64,000 nt of DNA from Sunxiuqinia indica. GTDB taxonomy: Bacteria > Bacteroidota > Bacteroidia > Bacteroidales > Prolixibacteraceae. Every line of letters begins with the position of its first letter. Position 1 is the first letter of the stretch. The notes below the pieces were generated by a model. That model saw nothing but the letters and a program-made list of their open reading frames with translations. It was not told the DNA's origin and did no database searches. The stretch is from assembly GCF_009847015.1 (NCBI RefSeq), contig NZ_WVEM01000006.1, positions 248,001 to 312,000 of the forward strand, in the 5' to 3' direction. Below, piece after piece: positions 37,835 through 47,229 of the stretch. Position numbers and translations under genes: made by a program.

Positions 37835-39475
37835 CTAATTGTTTGTTGAATATTCTTGCAGTTCGCCTGAATCTTCCTGTAACCCGAGCTCAGTCATTTT
37901 CCAGTATTTACCCGCCATGTCGCCATCCCAGGTATTCGAAGTATTTTCAATATCGTAGATTATTTTAACCAGTTCATCTCCCAGATATACTCTCTTATTT
38001 TCAGGAACTTTCACCGTAATATCTACTTCTTGCTGTAACCATCGGCTACCGTCAGCCAACCGGTAATAAGGGTCAAAATAGATGGTTGAATCGTTTAACT
38101 GATACTGATAAACGATTTCCTGAACATTATCTTTTGCCTCTTCAGAACTCGCTCCACGCGACTTTTTACGCACCAGAATCACGAAATCATCGGTATTGCT
38201 TCGTTCCACATCCAAGCGAGGTCTGCCAAGTAATGTCGTTTCTCCATTTTCAGTAATCACTTTCATCCGATCAAGATCCATATAGTAATTATGACGTCCA
38301 CTGTAGTTATCATCAGCCAAGTTCAAATACAAAGTTTGGCAACTATCACACTCTACCTTATTGCTTTCGGTTACGGTTGTTTGCTTACTGTAGTTATCGA
38401 CCTGAGCAAGCGAAACAACAATCACGGTAACCAGCGCAACCAACCAAACACCCAGTGTTCCTAAAAAGATTACCTTATTATTTGTGTTATAGCGAAACAC
38501 CATTTTAGTTCCAATAAATAATATCCCGAGTAATGGAATACCAACTAAAAAGCCAATGGCAATCAGCAAAATGGTTAACGAACCGGGGCTAATAAAGTAA
38601 TTAGCGATTCCGGGAACATAAAATTCTGGTCCTATTCCGGCAATCCATGGAGCAGCCTCCATAAAGGAATGACCGACAATCATAGAAGTCAGAAAAGTGA
38701 TTAAAGAGATAAAACCGAATAAAATCATCAATACTCCAAAAATGATGATGAGTACTTTCAAGCTTACCCGAAGAATGCTGTAAAGAACATCGCCAAAACG
38801 GCCGGCATTCTCTCTTCCTTTATTATAAGAATCAGAGCTTTTAAATTTTTTGTAGCTGGCTTTTACTTCATCTACTTCTTCTTTGATCGATTTTTCAATG
38901 TTTGAAACAGTAGCTTCCTGTCCCCTCATTTCTAACTTTTGAGCCGTTGTGCGAGCCTTTGGTACTGCAATCCACAGCAATAAGTATACTGGAATAATGA
39001 CCCCACTTGTCACAAATATTAATATAAAAGTGATAATTCGAAGTATGACTGGATCAATCCCAAAGTATGCACCCATTCCACCACAAACACCTCCAAAAAC
39101 ACGGCTGTCCGGGTCACGATACATACGTCGTTTGGTTTTTCCGGTTGTGGTATGGGTTTTACTTTCAGCCTTCGTACCTGTCTCTTCTGTTTCATCTTCG
39201 TCAATTTCACCTTCCATGAAGTCTTCTGGCTTGCCCATTCTTGCCATCACTTCATCAACCCATGACTCCTGGATCACATTTTTGTCACCCTTTTCCATCT
39301 TTTCGTTGAAAAGTTCAGCGATTCGGGTTTCAATGTCCTGTAATATCTCACGACCTTCTTCGTTTGGACCAAAATGCTGATTGAGCATTTGCAAATAGTT
39401 CTGCAGTTTTTGGTAAGCATCTTCGTCAATGTGAAAAACGCTGCCGCTAATATTAATTGTAAATGTCTTTTTCAT
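37835..39475 (-). CDS. Large PspC-domain membrane protein
   Basis: A 546-residue membrane protein. The first about 90 residues are a conserved cytoplasmic region (TFTINISGSVFHIDEDAYQK). A PspC domain follows near 118-175 (YRDPDSRVFGGVCGGMGAYF and a TM pair). Further TM segments occur around 230-275, 290-325 and 340-365. The C-terminal periplasmic region (about 370-546) is beta-rich (LYLNLADDNYSGRHNYYMDL) and resembles the DUF4097-like parts found in such proteins. Its position 47 bp after the PadR gene suggests that PadR controls it. Confidence 0.9.
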   Translation of the reverse strand: MKKTFTINISGSVFHIDEDAYQKLQNYLQMLNQHFGPNEEGREILQDIETRIAELFNEKMEKGDKNVIQESWVDEVMARMGKPEDFMEGEIDEDETEETGTKAESKTHTTTGKTKRRMYRDPDSRVFGGVCGGMGAYFGIDPVILRIITFILIFVTSGVIIPVYLLLWIAVPKARTTAQKLEMRGQEATVSNIEKSIKEEVDEVKASYKKFKSSDSYNKGRENAGRFGDVLYSILRVSLKVLIIIFGVLMILFGFISLITFLTSMIVGHSFMEAAPWIAGIGPEFYVPGIANYFISPGSLTILLIAIGFLVGIPLLGILFIGTKMVFRYNTNNKVIFLGTLGVWLVALVTVIVVSLAQVDNYSKQTTVTESNKVECDSCQTLYLNLADDNYSGRHNYYMDLDRMKVITENGETTLLGRPRLDVERSNTDDFVILVRKKSRGASSEEAKDNVQEIVYQYQLNDSTIYFDPYYRLADGSRWLQQEVDITVKVPENKRVYLGDELVKIIYDIENTSNTWDGDMAGKYWKMTELGLQEDSGELQEYSTNN

Positions 39476-39522
39476 CTCTGTGTGTTTTTGTGCGTTTGTG
39501 CTTTTGTTTTCCGTATTGATTG

Positions 39523-39855
39523 TTACGATTTGCTTTTCTTAATGGTACCAACAGCTTCAACCAATTCGCTCCACGATTTTCCCAGTTCTACAACGAACTC
39601 ATTTCCTACTTCTGTCAATTCATAGTACTTCCGTGGTGGTCCCTGGGTCGATTCTTCCCATTTGTAAGCCAGCAATCCGGCGTTTTTCAAACGGGTGAGC
39701 AAGGGGTAAAGGGTTCCTTCAACAACGATCATTTTCGAATTTTTCAACTCGTCAATAATATCGCTGGCGTAAAGAGGTTTCCCATCGAGTACTAATAAGA
39801 TACAGTACTCCAAAACCCCTTTTCGCATTTGTGCTTTTGTATTCTCGATCTTCAT
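39523..39855 (-). CDS. PadR-family transcriptional regulator
   Basis: A 110-residue winged-helix regulator. The N-terminus MKIENTKAQMRKGVLEYCIL and the wing VEGTLYPLLTRLKNAGLLAY are typical of the short PadR subgroup, followed by KYYELTEVG and a C-terminal dimerisation helix. PadR proteins repress genes for membrane stress or efflux in response to small molecules. Here it precedes two PspC genes and the DUF4252 gene and is likely their regulator, possibly including its own operon. Confidence 0.93.
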   Translation of the reverse strand: MKIENTKAQMRKGVLEYCILLVLDGKPLYASDIIDELKNSKMIVVEGTLYPLLTRLKNAGLLAYKWEESTQGPPRKYYELTEVGNEFVVELGKSWSELVEAVGTIKKSKS

Positions 39856-39908
39856 AATTCTTCCCTTTCATGTCTGTTTAAAATTGGATCTGTCCGCCGC
39901 CCGATAAA

Positions 39909-40382
39909 CTACATTCTCCAGTATTTATCATTAGTCATCCATGCTTCCAATTTCAACTCTTTGTCTTGATCTGTTGCCAGTGGACTATTGAAGTGACTAT
40001 CATCTTCCATCCAATCTTCAATCTCAAGATTTTTCTCAGCTTCCGGTGTTGCCATGTTGATAAAAGAACCAAAGTAAACGTCATCGGTCATCCATGTTTC
40101 TACGTTCAACTCCGGATCAACTGCTTGCTCGAAATAAAAAGTTGAGCTTGATGCTTCTGTTGGCAAAGTACTTTCACCCGCGTTTACATCGGCTGCCGAT
40201 TCTTCAACCATCAACAAGGCGACTTGTCCAAAACTGTTATTGGTCAACAACTGTTTCCAAAATCCTTGTGCACTGACTGTAAAACTAATTAATACAAAAC
40301 TAATAATTACTGCTGCACTTCTTAACAATACTTTTTCAACTTGATTGTTTCTGTTTTCTGTTTCGCTGTTTTGTGTTTTCAT
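39909..40382 (-). CDS. Membrane-anchored hypothetical protein with a WMTDD-type repeat
   Basis: I do not recognise the family. The 157 residues have a hydrophilic N-terminus, one hydrophobic segment (about 18-38, VLLRSAAVIISFVLISFTV) and an acidic C-terminal half with three copies of a short motif: VETWMTDDVYFGS, IEDWMEDDSHFNS and LEAWMTNDKYWRM, spaced 20-30 residues apart. Translation is supported by a strong Shine-Dalgarno AGGAGG 7 bases before ATG, rare in Bacteroidota. It heads the PadR/PspC cluster, so it may be the first cistron of that operon. Confidence 0.8.
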   Translation of the reverse strand: MKTQNSETENRNNQVEKVLLRSAAVIISFVLISFTVSAQGFWKQLLTNNSFGQVALLMVEESAADVNAGESTLPTEASSSTFYFEQAVDPELNVETWMTDDVYFGSFINMATPEAEKNLEIEDWMEDDSHFNSPLATDQDKELKLEAWMTNDKYWRM

Positions 40383-41053
40383 GATTTGTCCTCCTGTGCT
40401 TTTGTTTCTGTTTTCTGTTTTCTGATGCTTTTGTTTAACTGCTTTTGCTTTGAGAGCTTATTGTTTTCTGTTTCTGTCTTTAAGACGATTGTTTTTCGTT
40501 TTCGTTACACTGTGTATAGAACTTTTTTAAAACTATTTCTATTCTTTACCTCGAATTCGGTATTACAAATATATGTACTTTAAATGGTTCTATGCAATAC
40601 AAAGTACTATAAATTTTCCATTAATTTTCACACGCGCTCTTATACATCTGTATTACAACATATTACATCGCTATGTTTTTTGGCATCTTTTTAAAATTAT
40701 TTGAATAATATGACTTTTATCATTATTTACTGCTAGTCACAATAGCAAAAAAGGAGGAACAACATCTCAAATAAGTGGCTATTTAAGTCGAAATGCATTC
40801 CATTTTGTCAATTTCTGAAATCATTTTCAAACTCCGCATCCAAAAAACCTTTACACTTAACTTAAAGTTTACGTTCTTTTAAGATGTATACTATTACTTT
40901 GGAGTGCTATAAATAATTTAACAGTGATTAACATTTTCAACTGTGGGGGTTAATAAAGTGTTGAAATCCGGTTCATATCTTATCACAGAATGTCATTTAT
41001 TATGCACTTGAATTTTAATACATTAAACGACTTATTTTCCAAAATTATATTCT
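40383..41053. promoter_or_regulatory. Intergenic control region with low-complexity leader
   Basis: This 671-base gap lies between two divergent units. On the minus strand a -7 box TATATTTG (40566-40573) would start a leader of about 180 nt made of AAACAGAAAACAGAAAC-like repeats (40383-40500) and ending in the AGGAGG of the downstream gene. The TonB-receptor side (40900-41053) is AT-rich, with ATTACTTTGG at 40894-40903, one base short of the -7 consensus. No gene is seen. Confidence 0.5.
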
Positions 41054-43672
41054 ATGAAAACACAACTACTAAAGATTACTTTTCTGGCCATATTCGGCCT
41101 TAGTTCACTAGTGGCCCTATCAAAGGGAACACTGCGAGGAACAGTTGTAGATGCCGACACCAATGAGACATTGATTGGTGCATCGATTGTTCTGGAAGGA
41201 ACCACACGAGGAACAGTCACCGATTTCGACGGGACTTTCAAGATTGAGGTTGATGCCGGCGAAACTCAACTTGTAATTAGCTATCTCGGTTTTCTCGATA
41301 AAAAGATGGCTGTTTCGGTTGTCGACGGGCAAACCAAAGATCTTGGAACAATTGCTTTAGACCCTGACGCTGTTGGAATCAATGAAGTTATGGTTTTAGC
41401 ATCTGTCGGTATTCAGCGTAAAACGCCCGTTGCTATCTCAACCATTGATGCGGAATTGGTCACTGAAAAAATCGGGACACAGGAGTTTCCTGAAATTCTC
41501 CAAACAACACCGGGTGTTTATGCAACGAAAGAAGGTGGGGGCTGGGGAGACGGTCGCTTTAACCTTCGCGGGTTCGACTCTCCAAACGTAGCAGTCATGA
41601 TCAATGGTATTCCGGTTAACGATATGGAATGGGGAGGTATTTACTGGTCTAACTGGATGGGAATGACGGATGTACTTCGCTCCATGCAAGTACAGCGTGG
41701 ACTGGGAGCTTCGAAAGTTGCCGCGCCATCAGTAGGAGGATCGGTAAACATTGTAACTAAAACCACTGATGCAGAAGAAGGTGGATCATTCTCTACCGCT
41801 TATGGAAACGACGGTTATCGTAAAGTTCTATTTTCTGTTTCTTCAGGGTTGACTGAAAGCGGCTGGGCGTTTTCATTATTAGGATCAAAAACCTGGGGTG
41901 ATGGTTACATCCAGGGAACTGAGTTTGAAGGTTACTCATACTTTTTCAACCTTTCAAAACGATTCAATGATAAACACACCTTGTCGTTTACAGGGTTTGG
42001 AGCTCCACAATGGCACAACCAGCGTAGCTCGTTTGACAAGTACACCATTAGAGAATGGCAGCAATTTAAAGAAGAATACCGATTTAACGCAACTTACGGA
42101 TTTGGAATTGACGGACAGCGAGTTGTAGCTGCCAAAAACTATTACCATAAACCCCAGTTTTCATTAAACCACTTTTGGACAATTAATAATATTTCCAGCC
42201 TTTCCACCTCACTTTATTATTCTATTGGCGAAGGAGGTGGACGTACCCAACGAGGAAATGAACGTTCAAGATTATACGGGTCAAATGACGATGATAGAAC
42301 CATTAACGGCTACCTTGACTACGCTGCAATTCAACGAGACAATGCCGCCAACATGGAAGGCTCTCAGGCTATTTTAGGAAGTTCTAATAACGGTCATCAA
42401 TGGATGGGAGCAATATCGACTTATACTGCTGAACTTACGCCAGACATCGATTTTTACGGAGGTGTTGATTTACGCTACTACATTGGAAAACACAACCGCA
42501 CAATTACTGATCTGCTAGGAGGTGAATTTTTTATTGATCCTGATCGTGAAAATGTTGCTTACCAAGACGGAAACGAGGATTATCTCTATGAAAAACTCTC
42601 AACGGGAGATAAGATTTCAAGAGATTATGACGGTCACGTACTTTGGGAAGGGCTTTTTGGACAGTTAGAGTATAATTATAACGACTGGAGTGTATTTTAC
42701 TCAGGTGCTATTTCAAATACGACTTACTGGAGATATGACAATATGTACTATGCTCCCGGCGAAGAAAAGTCAGATAATATTAGCTTTCTGGGCTGGAGCT
42801 CAAAAGGTGGAGCCAACTATAATATCGATGCGAAAAACAATGTATTTACAAACATTGGCTACTTCTCCAGAGCTCCATTTTATTCCAATGTTTTTCTTGC
42901 TGATGATGTAAGTAACGAAATTAACGATGGAGCTAAAAACGAAAAAGTGTTCTCAGCCGAACTTGGATACGGATATAAGTCGCGAATTCTTTCGGCCAAC
43001 TTAAACGTTTATTATACAGAGTGGCAAGACAAATCGCTGGCAGGAGCTCTTGACTCAAGAGATCCAGATGCAGGACGCTATAATGCTGAAGGTGTAAATG
43101 CAATTCACAAAGGAGTTGAGCTTGAAGCAAAGGCTAAAATCACCAAAGACCTTACATTAAAAGGAATGCTTTCAATTGGTGATTGGAAATGGGATAAAGA
43201 CGTTGAAGCCTATGTTTTTAACCGTGACGGACAACTGGTAAATAGCGATGGAGATATTGTAAATACAGTTGACGAAGCCGACAAAATTGAATTGAATATT
43301 GGAGGAGTACATGTGGGCGATGCCGCGCAAACGAATGCTTATCTTGGTTTAGATTACAAAATAATTAAAGACCTAAAAATTGGAGTTGATTACAAGTACA
43401 ATGCACGCTTGTATGCCGATCCGGGTAGTATTCGGGATCTTGAGGGAGAAGATACCTGGAAGGTACCCGGAGCCGGAACTGTTGATGCCAACGCCCTTTA
43501 TTATTTTACAATTGGCGGATTGAATGCTTCAATTAGAGGAAACGTTCACAACCTGCTTGACAAAGAATATATTTCCGATGCCGACAGTGGCTCATCAGGA
43601 ACTTGGGAAGACGCACTTGTTTTCTATGGATTTGGAAGAACAGGTTCCGTGTCACTTAAAATTAATTTTTAA
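41054..43672 (+). CDS. TonB-dependent outer membrane receptor with carboxypeptidase-like domain
   Basis: An 872-residue outer-membrane receptor: signal peptide (MKTQLLKITFLAIFGLSSLV), a carboxypeptidase-regulatory-like Ig fold (about 27-110, LRGTVVDADTNETLIGASIV and GTVTDFDGTF), a plug domain (about 125-230, FNLRGFDSPNVAVMINGIPV and VGGSVNIVT) and a 22-strand type barrel ending in a terminal Phe (SVSLKINF). It has no STN domain and no SusD partner, so it is not a classical SusC. A repeat lipoprotein and a secreted nuclease follow on the same strand, suggesting uptake of products of that nuclease. Confidence 0.95.
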   Translation: MKTQLLKITFLAIFGLSSLVALSKGTLRGTVVDADTNETLIGASIVLEGTTRGTVTDFDGTFKIEVDAGETQLVISYLGFLDKKMAVSVVDGQTKDLGTIALDPDAVGINEVMVLASVGIQRKTPVAISTIDAELVTEKIGTQEFPEILQTTPGVYATKEGGGWGDGRFNLRGFDSPNVAVMINGIPVNDMEWGGIYWSNWMGMTDVLRSMQVQRGLGASKVAAPSVGGSVNIVTKTTDAEEGGSFSTAYGNDGYRKVLFSVSSGLTESGWAFSLLGSKTWGDGYIQGTEFEGYSYFFNLSKRFNDKHTLSFTGFGAPQWHNQRSSFDKYTIREWQQFKEEYRFNATYGFGIDGQRVVAAKNYYHKPQFSLNHFWTINNISSLSTSLYYSIGEGGGRTQRGNERSRLYGSNDDDRTINGYLDYAAIQRDNAANMEGSQAILGSSNNGHQWMGAISTYTAELTPDIDFYGGVDLRYYIGKHNRTITDLLGGEFFIDPDRENVAYQDGNEDYLYEKLSTGDKISRDYDGHVLWEGLFGQLEYNYNDWSVFYSGAISNTTYWRYDNMYYAPGEEKSDNISFLGWSSKGGANYNIDAKNNVFTNIGYFSRAPFYSNVFLADDVSNEINDGAKNEKVFSAELGYGYKSRILSANLNVYYTEWQDKSLAGALDSRDPDAGRYNAEGVNAIHKGVELEAKAKITKDLTLKGMLSIGDWKWDKDVEAYVFNRDGQLVNSDGDIVNTVDEADKIELNIGGVHVGDAAQTNAYLGLDYKIIKDLKIGVDYKYNARLYADPGSIRDLEGEDTWKVPGAGTVDANALYYFTIGGLNASIRGNVHNLLDKEYISDADSGSSGTWEDALVFYGFGRTGSVSLKINF

Positions 43673-43784
43673 TCGTCTAGAATTGTACAATCATGAAACA
43701 AGCACGATAATAAACTATCAATCAGAAATATAATTATCAGGCAAGTTGCACAGAGTACCTTTTAGAATAAACAATTATAAACAT

Positions 43785-45056
43785 ATGAAAAAGTTATTAT
43801 ACCTATTTTTGATGGCACTGGTCGTATTCGGATGCGAAGAATATAATGATCAGTTTGAAGGCTACGATGACAATCCGATTGATTTAGTAGAGAACCTGAA
43901 CTATACGCTAACAGACGAAGATTATGAATCAATTGGAGGAGACCCTGGCGACTACTATAACTTTAGCAGCTATGCTCCGGCCGCAGACTACATCCCAGAC
44001 TTTCTTGCTGAAAAATATCCAACGCTTGATGTAAATTCGGCAGTAAATGTTACTTACAATTATTATAGAGGTGGACTGAACTATCTGGATTATTTAACCG
44101 AAGCATCAAGCTATGAGCTGACTACTGCCGATTATGACTCGATGGGCGAAGACTCAGGACAACCGGGGAAATACAATAACTTCGATTCATCGACACCTCC
44201 TGAAGACTACCTGCCAGCTTTCTTTTCATCCAAGTATCCTGATGCACAAAACGGTGACTTAGTATTTGTGACCTACAAATTTTACAGCGGAGGAGTCAGC
44301 GATGTAAGCGAGTATTATGAATTTGATGGATCAACGTGGGCAGCTATTGAAGTTGACTTGCCGGAAGGTGTTACCAGCTATAGATTAAGCTCAGACGATT
44401 ATGATTCTATGGGTGAAAATTCAGGACAACCCGGAAAATACAACAACTTCGACTCATCAATGTCTCCAGGCAGTTACCTGCCAACATTTCTGTCGTTGAA
44501 ATTTCCATATGCCATGGAAGAAAGCACTGTTGCCGTGGTTTACAAATACTATTCCAGTGGATCAACATCGAGCAGAGCGAAACAGTACACAAAAACTGCC
44601 GAAGGTTGGAAGGAATACCAAAGCACAATTGAAAAAACAGATCAATTCCTGAAAACAAGTTCCGGTTGGATTTTTGACCCTTCTGTCCTGTTTACGATGT
44701 CATCAGATGACTATCAGATTATTGTTGACTACGTAAAAAGTGAATATGGAAGTGAATACATCGATAGCTATGGAACTCAGGAATTCTATTTTGGAGCCGG
44801 AGCCTATTACGAAAACTTTGACTTTCGGGATGGTAAATTCGACTCCAGCTTTTCTTCTGGCTTAGAAGCTGCAAAAGCCGGGATCGCCGAAGCATTGTTG
44901 CCTATCAAATATCCGAATGCGGTTACTCAGGTTAGCGGAGTTGATGTGATGTACCTTGTGACTATTGCTGCTTACGATGGCACTGATGCAGAGTACACCC
45001 TAAAATTTCAGTGCACGAAAGCGGGCCCGAACCCCCAATTTACTTTTATTGAATAA
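43785..45056 (+). CDS. Surface lipoprotein with internal repeats
   Basis: I do not recognise a named family with certainty. From the ATG at 43785 it has 423 residues with lipobox VVFGC at about 13-17. The mature part holds three related units of about 70-90 residues, each opening with a Asp-Tyr-Asp/Glu-Ser pattern: DEDYESIGGDPGDYYNF, TADYDSMGEDSGQPGKYNNF and SDDYDSMGENSGQPGKYNNF, then YLP and an [EFS]KYP-type turn and a VTYKFY strand. A fourth divergent unit starts at SSDDYQIIVDYVKSEYG. It follows the TonB receptor by 113 bp and is probably its surface partner, replacing SusD. Confidence 0.85.
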   Translation: MKKLLYLFLMALVVFGCEEYNDQFEGYDDNPIDLVENLNYTLTDEDYESIGGDPGDYYNFSSYAPAADYIPDFLAEKYPTLDVNSAVNVTYNYYRGGLNYLDYLTEASSYELTTADYDSMGEDSGQPGKYNNFDSSTPPEDYLPAFFSSKYPDAQNGDLVFVTYKFYSGGVSDVSEYYEFDGSTWAAIEVDLPEGVTSYRLSSDDYDSMGENSGQPGKYNNFDSSMSPGSYLPTFLSLKFPYAMEESTVAVVYKYYSSGSTSSRAKQYTKTAEGWKEYQSTIEKTDQFLKTSSGWIFDPSVLFTMSSDDYQIIVDYVKSEYGSEYIDSYGTQEFYFGAGAYYENFDFRDGKFDSSFSSGLEAAKAGIAEALLPIKYPNAVTQVSGVDVMYLVTIAAYDGTDAEYTLKFQCTKAGPNPQFTFIE

Positions 45057-45079
45057 AATACTCTAATATTTTCAAAGCT

Positions 45080-45115
45080 AAGACCACCTCATCTTTTTCA
45101 GAGGTGGTCTTTTTC
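45080..45115 (+). terminator. Rho-independent terminator after the repeat lipoprotein gene
   Basis: AAGACCACCTC (45080-45090) pairs perfectly with GAGGTGGTCTT (45101-45111) around a 10-nt loop, followed by TTTTCTT. It closes the receptor-lipoprotein unit. Confidence 0.9.
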
Positions 45116-45174
45116 TTGATAAAGAATTCAATCGTCATTTAAAAGTTGATCCACTTCCTTTAATTTTACCGAAT

Positions 45175-45182
45175 TAATTTTG
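45175..45182 (+). promoter_or_regulatory. Candidate -7 box for the endonuclease gene
   Basis: TAATTTTG matches TAnnTTTG and lies 27 bases before the ATG at 45209. With the terminator just upstream, it indicates that the nuclease is transcribed on its own. Confidence 0.6.
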
Positions 45183-45208
45183 CACGCCACAACTAAACAG
45201 GATGAAAT

Positions 45209-47116
45209 ATGAGATTAAAAATTACAAAACCATCCATCGCTATTCTTGCCATCCTCATCTTCTTCAAATTATCCATTGCTCAACCAGTTGGATACTACAA
45301 TGGCACTGAAGGCAAAAGCGGAGAAGAACTAAAAACAAGCTTAAATGAGATCATCAGCAACCATGTTGATTTCTCGTACAGCTTTGCAAAAAACATAATC
45401 AATTATGCTGATGCTGATCCTGAGAATCCAGACAATGTTATTCTGTTTTATTTGCAGGAATCCCGCGCAGCCAGTAACTATGGAAGTGGTGGCGACTTCG
45501 TTAACCGGGAGCATGTGTGGGCAAAGTCGCATGGAAACTTTAAAGGAATCTGGCCCATGGATGGAGATGCACACAACCTTCACCCAGCAGATGCTTCAGT
45601 AAATGAAGACCGGGGAAATAAAGATTTTGACAACATTCAACCGCAAGGATCGCAGCACCCGGAAGCACTATATTGCTACTATACCGATTCGACCTGGGAA
45701 CCGGGACCTAAAACCAAAGGGCAAGTAGCCCGAACCTTATTTTATATGGCTACCCGATATGAAGGAGAAGGAGATGAACTGGATCTCGAACTTGTCGACC
45801 ACAATCACACCTACCCATCGGCACTGCACGGCAATTTGGATGCCTTGCTTCAATGGAATCGCGACTATCCTCCATCGGACTTGGAACGACGCAGAAATGA
45901 ACGGGTTTTCGAGTCACAACAAAACCGAAATCCCTTTATCGACCATCCTGAATTTGCTGATTTTATTTGGGACAACAAATCTCCATCGGGCATTGAGTTT
46001 TCTGAATTTCAAATGGCTCCGGAGTTTCCTTCAATAAACGATGAATTGACAGTCACCATAAAAATTGAAGGCGAGCAAGCACTACAGGCAATCACCCTTT
46101 TTTGGGGTAATAAATATGCTTCGGAAGATAACCAAGCCAACATGGAAGCCAATGGATCGAGCTACTCGGCCACAATCACGCCAACCGGATTCTCTCCCAA
46201 CGAGCTTTTACATTTGAAGGTTAGTGCCACCAGCACGGATTCAGTTTACACCTGCCATGCCAGCTATCGCTTTCCGGAAAAAATCAATCCCGAATCAATC
46301 ACATCCATCAGCGAAGTTCAGGGAACACAACAAGCCAGTCCTCTCCTTGGGCAAGAAGTAACCATTGCCGGACGGATTACAGCCAACTATGATTACTCCT
46401 TCTACCTTGAAACCAATGACGAGAAGTATAGTGGAATCAATATTTACAATACAGTAACACGCGGCAAAGTTGGCGACAGTTTAATTGTGCGTGGTACTGT
46501 TGAAGAATACAACAACCTGACCGAGATTGGCAATATCAGCTACATATACAATTACAAAACCAACAAGCCAATGGCGCCAAAAGTCATTACAACCGCTGAC
46601 TTTAGCGAAGAATATGAAGGAATGTTAGTCACTGTTAACAAAGTAAGCTTTCAAAATGGGGGGCAAACAATTCCTGAGGCAAACACCTCGTTTACCTTTT
46701 CAGACCAAGCAGGAGCCGGGGTTTTCTTCGTTTCCAGCAGCTCGCGACTAGTTGGCGAAACCCTACCAACCGGGTACATGAACATAACAGGCGTTTTGAG
46801 CCAGTATAATCAAACCTACCAGCTACTGCCACGCGATAAGAATGATTTCCAATTACTAACTGACTATCGGGAAATACCGCGAGCCGCTGAATTTGCTTCA
46901 ATTTATCCGAATCCAGCATCCGATATTCTATACATTAAAAGCTCTGAAGAAATTAAGCACATCAAAATTTTTAATTTAAGCGGGCAATTGATAAAAAATA
47001 TAGCTGATCAAGCCGATCAAATTAGCGTTTCCAATCTTAGTCCGGGCCTTTACTTAATTCATTTAATATCATCCGATGGCCACTCTGACTATGAAAAGTT
47101 TCTTAAATCACGCTAA
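45209..47116 (+). CDS. Secreted endonuclease I family protein with T9SS sorting domain
   Basis: A 635-residue secreted nuclease. After a signal peptide (IAILAILIFFKLSIAQ) lies an EndA/NucM-type endonuclease I domain (about 25-255) with the catalytic His102 in NREHVWAKSH, the adjoining GDAHNLHPADASVNEDRGN and a further RNPFIDHPEF region. An Ig-like stretch and an OB-fold-like domain follow (about 370-545; GQEVTIAGRITANYDYSFYL). The end is a type A T9SS sorting domain (about 560-635; SIYPNPASDILYI and ISVSNLSPGLYLIHL). It should cut DNA or RNA outside the cell or at the surface. Confidence 0.95.
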   Translation: MRLKITKPSIAILAILIFFKLSIAQPVGYYNGTEGKSGEELKTSLNEIISNHVDFSYSFAKNIINYADADPENPDNVILFYLQESRAASNYGSGGDFVNREHVWAKSHGNFKGIWPMDGDAHNLHPADASVNEDRGNKDFDNIQPQGSQHPEALYCYYTDSTWEPGPKTKGQVARTLFYMATRYEGEGDELDLELVDHNHTYPSALHGNLDALLQWNRDYPPSDLERRRNERVFESQQNRNPFIDHPEFADFIWDNKSPSGIEFSEFQMAPEFPSINDELTVTIKIEGEQALQAITLFWGNKYASEDNQANMEANGSSYSATITPTGFSPNELLHLKVSATSTDSVYTCHASYRFPEKINPESITSISEVQGTQQASPLLGQEVTIAGRITANYDYSFYLETNDEKYSGINIYNTVTRGKVGDSLIVRGTVEEYNNLTEIGNISYIYNYKTNKPMAPKVITTADFSEEYEGMLVTVNKVSFQNGGQTIPEANTSFTFSDQAGAGVFFVSSSSRLVGETLPTGYMNITGVLSQYNQTYQLLPRDKNDFQLLTDYREIPRAAEFASIYPNPASDILYIKSSEEIKHIKIFNLSGQLIKNIADQADQISVSNLSPGLYLIHLISSDGHSDYEKFLKSR

Positions 47117-47130
47117 AATTTAAAAACACA

Positions 47131-47166
47131 TAAAAAGGGAGTTGTAGCTACAGCTCCCTTTTTTAT
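47131..47166 (+). terminator. Rho-independent terminator after the endonuclease gene
   Basis: AAAAAGGGAGTTGTAG (47132-47147) is followed directly by its near-complement CTACAGCTCCCTTTTT (47148-47163) and more T. The hairpin tip would open as a small loop. Confidence 0.9.
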
Positions 47167-47229
47167 CTCATCATAATTTGAAATCTTCAACGATCCTTTC
47201 TTCATTCTACCGTTTACCATAAAAGTGCT

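Noticed and set aside
40340-40500. CRISPR-like or tandem-repeat array
   Set aside because: The repeats are short low-complexity TTTCTG units without unique spacers.
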